Positions 9,033 to 17,120 are shown, counted from the first letter of the stretch. The stretch: DNA of 64,000 bases from Alloalcanivorax xiamenensis (GCF_009846745.1 NZ_AQPF01000006.1:1-64000); one strand, 5' to 3'. Notes: generated from the letters alone by a model not told the origin. Program-made: numbers and translations.

Positions 9033-10391
9033 ATGACACAGCCTTCTTCGGTTACCGGCGCTCGCGCCGATCTGTTGCGTGAGCGCTCCGGCCTGGCGCT
9101 GGCAAGGAACACAGCGCGAGGCGCCCTGCGCATCATTGAGACCCTTGGTGTGGTCGGTCGCCAGGGGCTGGGCTGGGCACTTGGTGATCGTGACGCTCTG
9201 CCGGAACGGTTGCGTGCTACTTTTGAATCCCTGGGCGCGACGTACATCAAGCTGGGGCAGTTCATCGCCAGCTCGCCATCGCTGTTTCCGGAAGAGTACG
9301 TGGAGGCCTTCCAGAAATGTCTGGATCGGACCCCTCCGCTGTCGTTTCACTATATTCGCGGGGTGGTGGAGGAGGAGCTCGGTGGCGGTCTGGAGCAGCA
9401 CTTCGAATGGGTGGATCCGCGCCCGCTGGCCAGCGCTTCCATCGCCCAGGTGCACGCAGCGCGGCTGCACAATGGGGCCGAAGTGGTGATCAAGGTGCAG
9501 CGTCCCGGGGTGCGCAACGTACTGCTCACCGATTTCAATTTTCTCTACTTTTCCGCCCGGGTCATCGAATCCCTGGCACCGGGCCTGAGCCGCTCGGCGC
9601 TGTCCGGGGTGATCGAGGAACTGCAGGCGGGAATGATGGAGGAATGCGATTTTCTTCAGGAAGCCCGTAATCTGGAGCAATTCAACGATTTCCTGGCGCG
9701 GACCGGTAACCGGGCCGTGGTGGCGCCGCGCCCGATCCGGTCCCATACCACCACCAGGGTGTTGACCATGGAGCGGTTGCACGGCATGCCGATCACGGAT
9801 CTCGGTGCTCTGCGTGAGTATACCGACGACCCCGCCGGGGTGTTGATCACTGCCTTGAACACCTGGTTTTCCAGCCTGATGTTGTGTGATTTCTTCCACG
9901 CCGATCTGCACGCCGGCAACCTGATGGTGCTGGAGGACGGCCGTGTCGGCTTCATCGACTTTGGCATGGTCGGGCGTATTCGCCGGGAGGCCTGGGAGGG
10001 CATGTCCAGTTTTCTTGAGGCGATTGGCAATGGCGACGTCCAGACCATGGCCCGGTCCATGGTGATGGTGGGCATGACCCGGGAAGAAGTGGATGTGGAT
10101 GCGCTGGCGCGGGATATCACCGCTTTGCAGGAGCGCCTCACCCGGGTCGATCCGTCATCGTTGGTGCAGGCCGACCGCAATGATCGTGAGGTCAATCGTT
10201 TGCTGATGGATCTGGTGCGCATCGGCGAGGACCACGGTATCCGGTTCCCGCGGGAGTTCGCTCTGCTGCTCAAGCAGTTTCTCTATTTCGACCGCTACGT
10301 GCAGGCATTGGCGCCGGAACTGGATCTGTTCAATGATCAGCGCGTGGATATGTTTGGCGCTCTGGAGCAGATACCCACGGAAGATTCCTAG
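9033..10391 (+). CDS. AarF/ABC1/UbiB-family kinase-like protein
   Basis: A 452-aa member of the atypical ABC1/UbiB kinase family. The diagnostic KxGQ signature (KLGQFIASSP) is near residue 73, an ALASASIAQVHAA-like A-rich nucleotide loop follows, and the catalytic/metal motifs HADLHAGNLM and FIDFGMVG are present. Family members are ATPases linked to ubiquinone biosynthesis or lipid/isoprenoid handling. UbiB proper has C-terminal TM helices, which are not evident here, so this is an AarF-like homologue and not clearly ubiB. An in-frame GTG at 9030 sits 7 nt from an AGGGA and is an alternative start. It interrupts the transporter locus on the opposite strand and ends 7 nt from the converging AdeT-like gene. 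Confidence 0.85.
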   Translation: MTQPSSVTGARADLLRERSGLALARNTARGALRIIETLGVVGRQGLGWALGDRDALPERLRATFESLGATYIKLGQFIASSPSLFPEEYVEAFQKCLDRTPPLSFHYIRGVVEEELGGGLEQHFEWVDPRPLASASIAQVHAARLHNGAEVVIKVQRPGVRNVLLTDFNFLYFSARVIESLAPGLSRSALSGVIEELQAGMMEECDFLQEARNLEQFNDFLARTGNRAVVAPRPIRSHTTTRVLTMERLHGMPITDLGALREYTDDPAGVLITALNTWFSSLMLCDFFHADLHAGNLMVLEDGRVGFIDFGMVGRIRREAWEGMSSFLEAIGNGDVQTMARSMVMVGMTREEVDVDALARDITALQERLTRVDPSSLVQADRNDREVNRLLMDLVRIGEDHGIRFPREFALLLKQFLYFDRYVQALAPELDLFNDQRVDMFGALEQIPTEDS

Positions 10392-10398
10392 AACCGGT

Positions 10399-11445
10399 TT
10401 ACTCCACCGGATTGGCGCACTCGGCGCGGCGTGCGTCCAGCTTGCAACGGATCCGTTGTTGCAGGTTGAGCATGTCGCCGTCGTAGTAGCCCTGCCCGCG
10501 CAACTGCAGGCGGGCATCGCGCATCATCACCTCATAGTCCTGTTTGTCCCGGTCCGGAATCGGCACCCACCAATGGTCCTGTACCTGGCGGGATTCCAGA
10601 TGCACGCGATCCATCATCTTCCGGTACCCCTCGAAGAACAGCTCCCGCGAGATCTGCGCCATATCCGCCGGGAAGCGGTCCTTGTGGCCCACCAGCTGCA
10701 GGCTGATCTGCGCCAGCGGATAGTCGATGATACCGCCGTCCGGCGTCATACCCTTGTACAGCTCCATGATCTGATAGGCGGCTAACGGCGCCGCCAGCAC
10801 ATCCACCACGCCGTTGTTGAACTTGTTGGGCGCGCTGACCAGATCCGATGGCACGGGTGACGCGCCCACCTGGGCGACCATCTCCGCCTGCGTCGGGTCG
10901 TAATCGAGAACCGCCACTTTCTTGCCGGCGGCCTTGGCCAGGGTATTGATGCGTTTGTCGTTGACGAAAATATAGGCGGCGCCGGCGGGAGCGATGCCGA
11001 GGATCACGTAGTCACCTTCCACCATGCGCGGTGCCGATTTCGGATTGGCCAATACCTCCAGCAGGATGCGCATGTGCTCTTCACTGGGCACGCCGCCGAT
11101 GGAATCGATGGTGCCGGTGTACTTGTTGAAAAGCCGCGCGCGCATGCCGGTCATCAGTGCGGCGTCGCACTGGCGCGCCTTGAGCGCCTCCACCATCACC
11201 CGTTCATTGGTGTAGGGCTCAAGATCAATGTCCAATCCGTACTCCAGGAAACGGGCCTTCTGGTCCTGGGCCACGGAGAAAATCGGTCCGTTACGGCCGA
11301 CCAGATCCCAGATGCAGACGGTCAGATGGCGGCGCTCCTGGAACGCCTTGGTAACCGCGCCGGGGGCGGGTTCGGCCATGGCCGGGACGGCGGGGCCAAA
11401 CAGCACCAGCAAGAACGCAGTGGCATATCTCCAGCCATGGATCAT
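10399..11445 (-). CDS. AdeT-like putative solute-binding protein 2
   Basis: A 348-aa protein with a signal peptide (hydrophobic ATAFLLVLFGPAV, cleavage near AMA-EP). It is a paralogue of the 6496-7509 protein and closer to the 11593-12774 protein (shared CIWD-(L/I)-x-GRNGPIF and SAPNKFNNGVVD blocks). Conserved cysteines are C44, C93, C334 and C343, with spacings 49 and 9 as in the other two. Start taken at MIHGWRY, because the upstream open frame runs through a dispersed repeat (11492-11512). No permease is next to it, so it probably uses one of the two permeases 4-9 kb away. Ligand unknown. Confidence 0.75.
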   Translation of the reverse strand: MIHGWRYATAFLLVLFGPAVPAMAEPAPGAVTKAFQERRHLTVCIWDLVGRNGPIFSVAQDQKARFLEYGLDIDLEPYTNERVMVEALKARQCDAALMTGMRARLFNKYTGTIDSIGGVPSEEHMRILLEVLANPKSAPRMVEGDYVILGIAPAGAAYIFVNDKRINTLAKAAGKKVAVLDYDPTQAEMVAQVGASPVPSDLVSAPNKFNNGVVDVLAAPLAAYQIMELYKGMTPDGGIIDYPLAQISLQLVGHKDRFPADMAQISRELFFEGYRKMMDRVHLESRQVQDHWWVPIPDRDKQDYEVMMRDARLQLRGQGYYDGDMLNLQQRIRCKLDARRAECANPVE

Positions 11446-11491
11446 GGTCAGTGTCTCTCCATCCGTTGCCGGGGGGGCTTTGGAAAACGTC

Positions 11492-11512
11492 ATGCCGGAC
11501 TCGATCCGGCAT
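11492..11512. repeat. Short palindromic dispersed repeat (ATGCCGGA type)
   Basis: Palindrome ATGCCGGACTCGATCCGGCA plus T between two AdeT-like genes. A near-identical palindrome (ATGCCGGATCAAGTCCGGCA plus T) is at 49297-49317, each with AGAT/GAGAT-like flanks. It is a small interspersed inverted repeat; role unknown. Confidence 0.65.
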
Positions 11513-11592
11513 CTCTCCTTACCAAATGGTGTACTCTCCAGAAGGAGAACCCGGGTCACGCCCAGGATGACGGAGCGCTTTTCAGAGATGCC

Positions 11593-12774
11593 CTAGGAAC
11601 TGGAGCATTCGCCGCGTGACGGCGTGTATTTGCAGCGAATCCGCTTTTGCAGGTCGAGCATGCGGCCGTCATAGTAACCTTGCTTGCGCAACACATTGCG
11701 GGCGTCTTGCATCATGCTTTCATAAACGCGGCGTTCCTTATCCGGGATATGGATCCACCAGCGGTCCGGCACCCGATCCTCCTCGATCTTCACCCGCGCG
11801 CGGATGCGGTCGTAGGCCTCGAACGACGCTTCGCGCACCAGTTGGGCGATCTCGTTGGGAAATTTGTCCAGCCGGCCCACCAGCTGCATGCTGATCTGCG
11901 CCAGCGGAAAATCGACGATACCGCCGTCCGGCGTCATCCCCTTGTACAGCTCCAGAAGCTCGTAGGCGATCAGCGGGGCGGCCAGAATATCCACCACGCC
12001 GTTGTTGAATTTGTTCGGGGCGCTGACGATATCCGAGGGCACTGGCGTGGCGCCGATACCGGCGACCATCTCCGCCTGGGTCTTGTCATAGTCCAGCACC
12101 ACCACTTTCTTGCCGGCGGCCTTGGCCAGGGAGCTGATCTGCTTGTCATTGACGAAGATATGGGCGCCGCCGCCGGGGTACACGCCCATGATCACGTAGT
12201 CGCCATGCACCATTTTGTCCGCCTGGCTGGGGTGGGCGAGTACTTCCAGCAGGGTGCGCATGTGGTCATTGTCTGGCACCCCGCCGATGGAATCGATGGT
12301 GCCGGTGTAGACATTGAAATCACGGGCACGAAAGCCGGTCATCAGGGCGGCGTCGCAGCGGCCGGCTTTCAATTCATCCACCATGATCGACTCATTGGTG
12401 AACGGGATCATCTCCAGATTGATGCCGTATTCCAGTGCCAGGGCCCGCTGTTCCATGGCGGCGTGAAAGATCGGTCCATTGCGACCGGCGATATCCCAGA
12501 TGCAGATCTTGCGCTTGAGCGCGGTGCCCGGCGGCATCTGGTCGATGCCCACCAACTTGCTGATCGCCTTGAGCCGTACCCGCACCGGCATGTCTCGTGA
12601 GTAAAAGACGCTGGCCAGTTCCGATACCAGCGAATCGCTGATGGTGACCCCGGGCAGCAGTTTTTCCATTTTCGCTTTTTGTTCCGGCGACAACCTCAGA
12701 TCCTCGGCGCTGACGTTAACGGCGCCAGAGAGCAGGACAAGGAGTGTGACGGCCCTCATCAATAAGGCGTTCAT
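11593..12774 (-). CDS. AdeT-like putative solute-binding protein 3, with N-terminal extension
   Basis: A 393-aa protein with a signal peptide (MNALLMRAVTLLVLLSGAVNVSA). Between the signal and the conserved core (which begins at KRKICIWD, C91) it has about 65 extra helical residues (EDLRLSPEQKAKMEKLLPG...) absent from the other two copies. The conserved cysteines C91, C140, C381 and C390 keep the family spacing. The core is very similar to the 10399-11445 protein, pointing to tandem duplication. The extension may be a docking or oligomerisation segment; this is inference. Confidence 0.75.
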   Translation of the reverse strand: MNALLMRAVTLLVLLSGAVNVSAEDLRLSPEQKAKMEKLLPGVTISDSLVSELASVFYSRDMPVRVRLKAISKLVGIDQMPPGTALKRKICIWDIAGRNGPIFHAAMEQRALALEYGINLEMIPFTNESIMVDELKAGRCDAALMTGFRARDFNVYTGTIDSIGGVPDNDHMRTLLEVLAHPSQADKMVHGDYVIMGVYPGGGAHIFVNDKQISSLAKAAGKKVVVLDYDKTQAEMVAGIGATPVPSDIVSAPNKFNNGVVDILAAPLIAYELLELYKGMTPDGGIVDFPLAQISMQLVGRLDKFPNEIAQLVREASFEAYDRIRARVKIEEDRVPDRWWIHIPDKERRVYESMMQDARNVLRKQGYYDGRMLDLQKRIRCKYTPSRGECSSS

Positions 12775-12930
12775 AAAGGTCCCTTTTTGTTGTTGGTGTG
12801 GGCGCTATGACACGAGGACCGCTTTCTCGGGCCCGTGCAAAAAGTAATAGCACAGTTGTTCCGGTTGCCGGGCACCATGACGACGTTTGGCTTTGTCGCT
12901 AAGGCCAAGGGGAAATTGCATAGGGGCGCC
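12775..12930. other. Upstream region of AdeT-like 3
   Basis: 156 nt holding the presumed promoter and 5' leader of the minus-strand AdeT-like gene 3 and the boundary of the dispersed element starting at 12931. No ORF or RNA gene recognised. Confidence 0.4.
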
Positions 12931-13044
12931 GGACGCCGGACGCCGGACGCCAGACGCTAAAGTCAAAACCCGGGGCTGTGGGCGTTGCGGAAGTAAATAA
13001 GTATTTTAGTTCTTGCCAGGGTGTTGGGGCTGGTTTTGCATTAT
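12931..13044. repeat. Heptamer-bounded dispersed element: left heptamers and core
   Basis: Left end is three units GGACGCC (12931-12951) and one AGACGCT (12952-12958). An 86-bp core follows (12959-13044; AAAGTCAAAACCCGGGG ... GGTTTTGCATTAT). The 50-copy inverted heptamer array follows at once. The same core, same length and about 90 percent identical by eye, is at 52461-52546. It is noncoding and lies between two minus-strand genes. Confidence 0.85.
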
Positions 13045-13393
13045 CAGCGTCCAGCGTCCAGCGTCCAGCGTCCAGCGTCCAGCGTCCAGCGTCCAGCGTC
13101 CAGCGTCCAGCGTCCAGCGTCCAGCGTCCAGCGTCCAGCGTCCAGCGTCCAGCGTCCAGCGTCCAGCGTCCAGCGTCCAGCGTCCAGCGTCCAGCGTCCA
13201 GCGTCCAGCGTCCAGCGTCCAGCGTCCAGCGTCCAGCGTCCAGCGTCCAGCGTCCAGCGTCCAGCGTCCAGCGTCCAGCGTCCAGCGTCCAGCGTCCAGC
13301 GTCCAGCGTCCAGCGTCCAGCGTCCAGCGTCCAGCGTCCAGCGTCCAGCGTCCAGCGTCCAGCGTCCAGCGTCCAGCGTCCAGCGTCCAGCGT
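13045..13393. repeat. 7-bp tandem array (CAGCGTC)~50
   Basis: A perfectly phased array of CAGCGTC: 49 full units plus 6 bases over 349 bp, with no interruption seen. It is the expanded right-hand heptamer block of the dispersed element at 12931-13044; other copies carry only 2-4 units here. As 7 is not a multiple of 3, all frames read a 7-residue repeat (SVQRPAS or its antisense TLDAGRW). These are artefacts of the array, not genes. The last base overlaps the TAA stop of yciK. This is a likely slippage-prone variable locus. Confidence 0.97.
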
Positions 13394-14169
13394 TATTTCG
13401 GCTGTGCGTCCAGAGAAACGCCATTTACGTTGCTGCTATCCGGGCCCAGCAGATACAGATAGACCGGCAACAGCTGTTCCGGGGTTTTCAACGTCATCGG
13501 GTCTTCGCCGGGGTAGGCATTGGCGCGCATGGCGGTGCGGGTGGCGCCTGGATTCACCGTGTTGACACGGATCCTGGAGGTGTTTTCCAGTTCCTCGGCG
13601 AGTACCTGGGCCAGATTTTCGGTGGCTGCCTTGGACACCGAATAGGCTCCCCAGTAGGCGCGGCCGCGCCGGCCGACACTGGATGAAGTGAACAGGATGC
13701 GGGCGTCGTCGCTGTCGCGAAGTAACGGCAACAGCGCCTGGGTCAGGTAGAAGGCGGCGTTGACGTTCACCTGCATGACCGAGTCCCAGGTGTCGGCGCT
13801 GTAGCCGTCCATGGGAGTGATGTCGCCAAGCAGCGAGGCGTTGTGGAGCACGCCGTCCAGACGACCGAACTCTTTTTCGAACAGGCTGGCCAGCTCCAGA
13901 TAATCACTGGGACGGGCGACCGTCATGTTGACCGGCGCCAGGGCCGGTTCGGGGCCGCCGGCGGCTTTGATTTCGTCGTACACCGCTTCCAGCTTCGACT
14001 GGGTACGGCCCAGCAGGATCACGGTGGCGCCGTGCCGGGCCAGTCCCAGGGACACGGCCCGGCCGATGCCGTCGCCAGCGCCGGTCACCAGGATGATGCG
14101 ATCCTTGAAGGCTTTATCCGGACATTGATACGTCACCGCCTGGCTATTCAGGGACTGCAGATCGGTCAT
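13393..14169 (-). CDS. yciK: YciK-family short-chain dehydrogenase
   Basis: A 258-aa SDR. The NAD(P)-binding motif is TGAGDGIG (about residues 30-37), the structural motif is HNAS, and the catalytic Ser-Tyr-Lys set is in FTSSSVGRRGRAYWGAYSVSK. Length and the N-terminal YQCPDKAFKDRIILVTGAG fit YciK, a family of unknown physiological substrate. Its ATG overlaps the mupP stop (ATGA). The order ubiG-mupP-yciK is the same as in Pseudomonas (PA3171-PA3173). Its 3' end abuts the heptamer array, so the mRNA has no room for a separate terminator before the repeat. Confidence 0.88.
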   Translation of the reverse strand: MTDLQSLNSQAVTYQCPDKAFKDRIILVTGAGDGIGRAVSLGLARHGATVILLGRTQSKLEAVYDEIKAAGGPEPALAPVNMTVARPSDYLELASLFEKEFGRLDGVLHNASLLGDITPMDGYSADTWDSVMQVNVNAAFYLTQALLPLLRDSDDARILFTSSSVGRRGRAYWGAYSVSKAATENLAQVLAEELENTSRIRVNTVNPGATRTAMRANAYPGEDPMTLKTPEQLLPVYLYLLGPDSSNVNGVSLDAQPK

Positions 14170-14846
14170 GTCAGGCTCCCGCTTGTCAGGGTTTTCAGTA
14201 AGGGTAACAGGTCTTCGCCCCGCTCCAGCAGGTGGTCCGCCTGCCAGCCGTGGGGGTCGTCGTCGGCGTCGATGTAACCGAACGCGGCCACCGCGGTGGC
14301 CATGCCGGCGTTCTTGCCAGCCTGAATGTCGCGCAGGTGATCACCGACGTAAAGACAGGTATCGGGATTCACGCCGTCCCGCTGGGCCGCCATCAGCAGA
14401 CCCTCCGGGTGCGGTTTACGTTGCCGCACGTGGTCCGGGCAGATCACCGCGCCAACCCGGGTTGCCAGCCCCAGCCCTTCGAGCACCGGCACCGTGAAGC
14501 GTTCCGGTTTGTTGGTGACGATACCCCAGGGCAGGCGGTGCCGGTCGAGCCAGTCCAGGGAGTCGGCCATCCCTTCGAACAGCCGGGTGTCCACCGCCAG
14601 ATGACCGGCGTAGGCGTCGAGCAACTGATTCAGGTAATTGTCGAACGCGTCGTCTTCCGGGCCCAGGCCAAAGCCCAACTCGGTCAGCGCCCGGGCGCCG
14701 TTGGATACATTGGCGCGCACCGCCGCATAGCTCACCGCCGGGCGGTCGTGCTCCGCCAACAGGTTATTGAGCACGCTATAAAAGTCCGGCGCGGTGTCGA
14801 TCAGGGTGCCGTCCAGATCGAAGTAGACGGCCTGCAGAGATGTCAT
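14166..14846 (-). CDS. mupP: N-acetylmuramic acid 6-phosphate phosphatase (HAD family)
   Basis: A 226-aa HAD hydrolase. The nucleophile motif is FDLDGTLIDT at the N-terminus, motif II is IVTNKPE, and motif III/IV is KPHPEGL...YVGDHLRDIQAGKNAG. It resembles phosphoglycolate phosphatase (Gph), but the position between ubiG and yciK is that of Pseudomonas MupP, which dephosphorylates MurNAc-6-phosphate in the AmgK-MurU peptidoglycan recycling route. Coupled to yciK by a 4-nt overlap and 15 nt downstream of ubiG. The MupP rather than Gph call rests on context. Confidence 0.82.
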   Translation of the reverse strand: MTSLQAVYFDLDGTLIDTAPDFYSVLNNLLAEHDRPAVSYAAVRANVSNGARALTELGFGLGPEDDAFDNYLNQLLDAYAGHLAVDTRLFEGMADSLDWLDRHRLPWGIVTNKPERFTVPVLEGLGLATRVGAVICPDHVRQRKPHPEGLLMAAQRDGVNPDTCLYVGDHLRDIQAGKNAGMATAVAAFGYIDADDDPHGWQADHLLERGEDLLPLLKTLTSGSLT

Positions 14847-14861
14847 GGAGCCTCGCTAGTG

Positions 14862-15575
14862 TCAGACCGCTTTAACCGCGTGCATCAGGTAATTGACCGA
14901 GACGTCCCGGTTCAATTTGTACACCTGGGTGATCGGGTTGTAGGTCATGCCAGTGGTGTCGCGCACATCCAGGCCGGCATCCCGGGACCAGCCCGCCAGT
15001 TCAGACGGGCGGATCAGTTTGGCGTATTCATGGGTGCCGCGCGGCAGCAGGCGCAGCACGTACTCGGCGCCGACAATGGCGAACAGGAATGACTTCGGAT
15101 TGCGGTTGATGGTGCTGAAGAACACTTGGCCGCCGGGCTTGACCAGCGTGGCGCAGGCGCGGATCACGGAGGACGGGTCCGGGACGTGTTCCAGCATTTC
15201 CAGGCAGGTGACCACGTCATACTGGCCGGCCCGCTCGGCGGCGATGTCTTCCGCCGGGGTTTGCAGGTATTCCACTTCCACGCCACTCTGTTCGGCATGG
15301 AGCCGTGCCACGGCCAGCGGCGCTTCGCCCATGTCGATGCCGGTGACGGTGGCGCCCCGGCGGGCCATGCCTTCGGAGAGCAGGCCGCCGCCGCAGCCGA
15401 TGTCGATGACGGTTTTGCCGGGCAAATCCACTCGCTCATCGATGTAGTTCAGGCGCAGCGGGTTGATGTCGTGCAACGGCCGGAATTCGGAGTTCGGGTC
15501 CCACCAGCGCTCCGCCAGCGCGTTGAATTTGGCGACTTCGCTGTTGTCCACGTTGCGGCGGGTTACTTCGTTCAT
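14862..15575 (-). CDS. ubiG: 3-demethylubiquinol / 2-polyprenyl-6-hydroxyphenol O-methyltransferase
   Basis: A 237-aa SAM methyltransferase carrying both O-methylations of ubiquinone biosynthesis. Characteristic are the N-terminal FNALAERWWDPNSEF, motif I VIDIGCGGGLLSEG, and YDVVTCLEMLEHVPDP. The start MNEVTRRN was taken because its ATG overlaps the stop of the upstream deaminase (ATGA); a longer in-frame start at 15605 would overlap it by 34 nt. Part of the minus-strand mtaD-ubiG-mupP-yciK operon. Confidence 0.95.
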   Translation of the reverse strand: MNEVTRRNVDNSEVAKFNALAERWWDPNSEFRPLHDINPLRLNYIDERVDLPGKTVIDIGCGGGLLSEGMARRGATVTGIDMGEAPLAVARLHAEQSGVEVEYLQTPAEDIAAERAGQYDVVTCLEMLEHVPDPSSVIRACATLVKPGGQVFFSTINRNPKSFLFAIVGAEYVLRLLPRGTHEYAKLIRPSELAGWSRDAGLDVRDTTGMTYNPITQVYKLNRDVSVNYLMHAVKAV

Positions 15576-16900
15576 TGGCTTTCTCCGGCGATTTTCCGTT
15601 GCCATTGTTGAGCATTGTGCACCAGTTGGGCCTCGTTGAGGGTGAGCAGGTTCCGCTCTTTTAACAGGGCGCGGCCGGCGACCCAGACATCGGTGACCTG
15701 GTCGCGGCTGGCGGCATAGACCAACTGTGCCACCGGGTCGTAAACCGGCTGGGTCTCCAGGCGGGCCAGATTCACCGCCACCAGATCGGCCTGTTTGCCC
15801 GCTTGCAGGGAACCGATGCGGTCATCCAGTCCCAGGGCGCGGGCGCCGCCCAGGGTGGCCATTTCCAGAATCTCGGCGGCGGGCAGGGCGTCCGCGCGCA
15901 GGCTGACCCCCTTGGCCAGGAGCGCGGCGGCGCGCATTTCTCCGATCATGTCCAGATCGTTGTTGCTGGCGGCGCCGTCGGTGCCCAGGGCGACGTTGAC
16001 GCCGGCCTGGCGCAGTTTGTAGAGCGGCGAGAAGCCGCTGGCCAGTTTCAGGTTGGACTCCGGGCAATGCACCACATGAGTGCCGGTCTCGGCCAACCAC
16101 TGGATTTCCTCGTCCAGTAACTGGGTCATGTGCACGGCCAACAGGCGCGGTGTCAGCAGGCCCAGCCGGCGCAGCCGCGCCAGTGGCCGGTCACCGTTGT
16201 GCTCCACCGCCTGCTGAATTTCACCGGCGGTTTCGTGCACGTGCATCATGATTTGCAGGTCCAGTTCCTCGGCCAGGGTCAGGGCCTTTTCCAGCGGACC
16301 GTCGGACACCGTGTAGGGCGCGTGCGGGCCGAATCCCAACGACAGCCGCGGCTCGTGGCGCCATTGGTCGACGGCGTCGGTGGCCAGTCGCAAATAGTCC
16401 TCCGGGCCGGACCCCATGGGCGTGGGGAAGTCCATCAGCGGGCAGAAAATGGCCGCCCGCAGACCGCTTTCCAGGGTGGCTTTGGCTACCGCGTCGGGAA
16501 AGAAATACATGTCGGCGAAGCAGGTGGTGCCGGCGCGGATCATCTCCCCCGCCGCCAGCCGGGTGCCCTCGTACACGAACGGGTCACTGACCCAGCGCCC
16601 CTCGGCCGGCCAGATGTGCTTTTCCAGCCAGGTCATCAGGGGCAGGTCGTCGGCCAGGCCGCGAAACAGGTTCATGGCGGCGTGGGTGTGAGCGTTGACC
16701 AGCCCCGGAATCAGCAGGTGCTGGTCCAGCCGACGCACCTCCGTGGCCCGCCATTGCTGGTCCGCCAGTGCGCTCGGCAGCAGGTCGACGATGGTGTCGC
16801 CGCGCACCACCACGGCGTGCTGTTCCAGTAGCGTGGCGTCCGGCGCCACTGGCGCCACCCAGCGGGCGTGCAGGACCAGGTCGGCCTGATTGTCGCTCAT
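15572..16900 (-). CDS. mtaD: TRZ/ATZ-family amidohydrolase, 5'-methylthioadenosine deaminase type
   Basis: A 442-aa metal-dependent amidohydrolase. Metal-binding HTH (H71, H73 in NAHTHAAMN), a downstream HVHE, HCPESNLKLASG and GTDGAASNND are the hallmarks of the MTA/SAH deaminase (MtaD) and TrzA/AtzB group. The Pseudomonas orthologue at this place (PA3170) deaminates 5'-methylthioadenosine to methylthioinosine for methionine salvage. In Pseudomonas mtnA lies between this gene and gyrA; here it is absent and only a 332-nt repeat-bearing gap remains. First gene of the operon with ubiG. Confidence 0.85.
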   Translation of the reverse strand: MSDNQADLVLHARWVAPVAPDATLLEQHAVVVRGDTIVDLLPSALADQQWRATEVRRLDQHLLIPGLVNAHTHAAMNLFRGLADDLPLMTWLEKHIWPAEGRWVSDPFVYEGTRLAAGEMIRAGTTCFADMYFFPDAVAKATLESGLRAAIFCPLMDFPTPMGSGPEDYLRLATDAVDQWRHEPRLSLGFGPHAPYTVSDGPLEKALTLAEELDLQIMMHVHETAGEIQQAVEHNGDRPLARLRRLGLLTPRLLAVHMTQLLDEEIQWLAETGTHVVHCPESNLKLASGFSPLYKLRQAGVNVALGTDGAASNNDLDMIGEMRAAALLAKGVSLRADALPAAEILEMATLGGARALGLDDRIGSLQAGKQADLVAVNLARLETQPVYDPVAQLVYAASRDQVTDVWVAGRALLKERNLLTLNEAQLVHNAQQWQRKIAGESQ

Positions 16901-16980
16901 TCAAGGCTCCTTGCTTTACCGGGGCCGCCGGACGGTGGCGGCCAAACTGGCGGCGAGTATAGCCTGTCCGGGGAAACCGC

Positions 16981-17120
16981 TGCACGCTGACACGCAACAC
17001 GCTTGCTCGCTGCTGTGCCAGGGACTCGCTTCTGTTGTGACTCCCCAGATAAGCAAGCCTTTCCGGCTGACCTCGGGGCCGGCAAGCATGGCGTGCAAGC
17101 GTGTTGCGTGTCAGCGTGCA
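16981..17120. repeat. Long inverted repeat, GTGTTGCGTGTCAGCG family
   Basis: Perfect 25-bp arms at 16981-17005 and 17096-17120 with a ~90-bp spacer, between the divergent mtaD and gyrA genes. Related arms recur at 21105-21139/21236-21270, 40168-40192, 49125-49150 and 49373-49410. The 332-nt gap 16901-17232 otherwise holds only the two promoters. This is a MITE-like or REP-like noncoding element. Confidence 0.8.

Noticed and set aside
9033..10391. ubiB proper
   Set aside because: No C-terminal TM helices and no ubiE/ubiJ neighbours; called only as an AarF/ABC1-family protein.
13045..13393. CRISPR array
   Set aside because: The unit is 7 bp with no spacers, and there are no cas genes.
12978..13686. 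Several long ORFs with SVQRPAS or TLDAGRW repeats
   Set aside because: They are frame-independent translations of the 7-bp array with no SD, and they run into antisense of yciK.
14166..14846. gph (phosphoglycolate phosphatase)
   Set aside because: Sequence alone allows it, but the ubiG-mupP-yciK context favours MupP.
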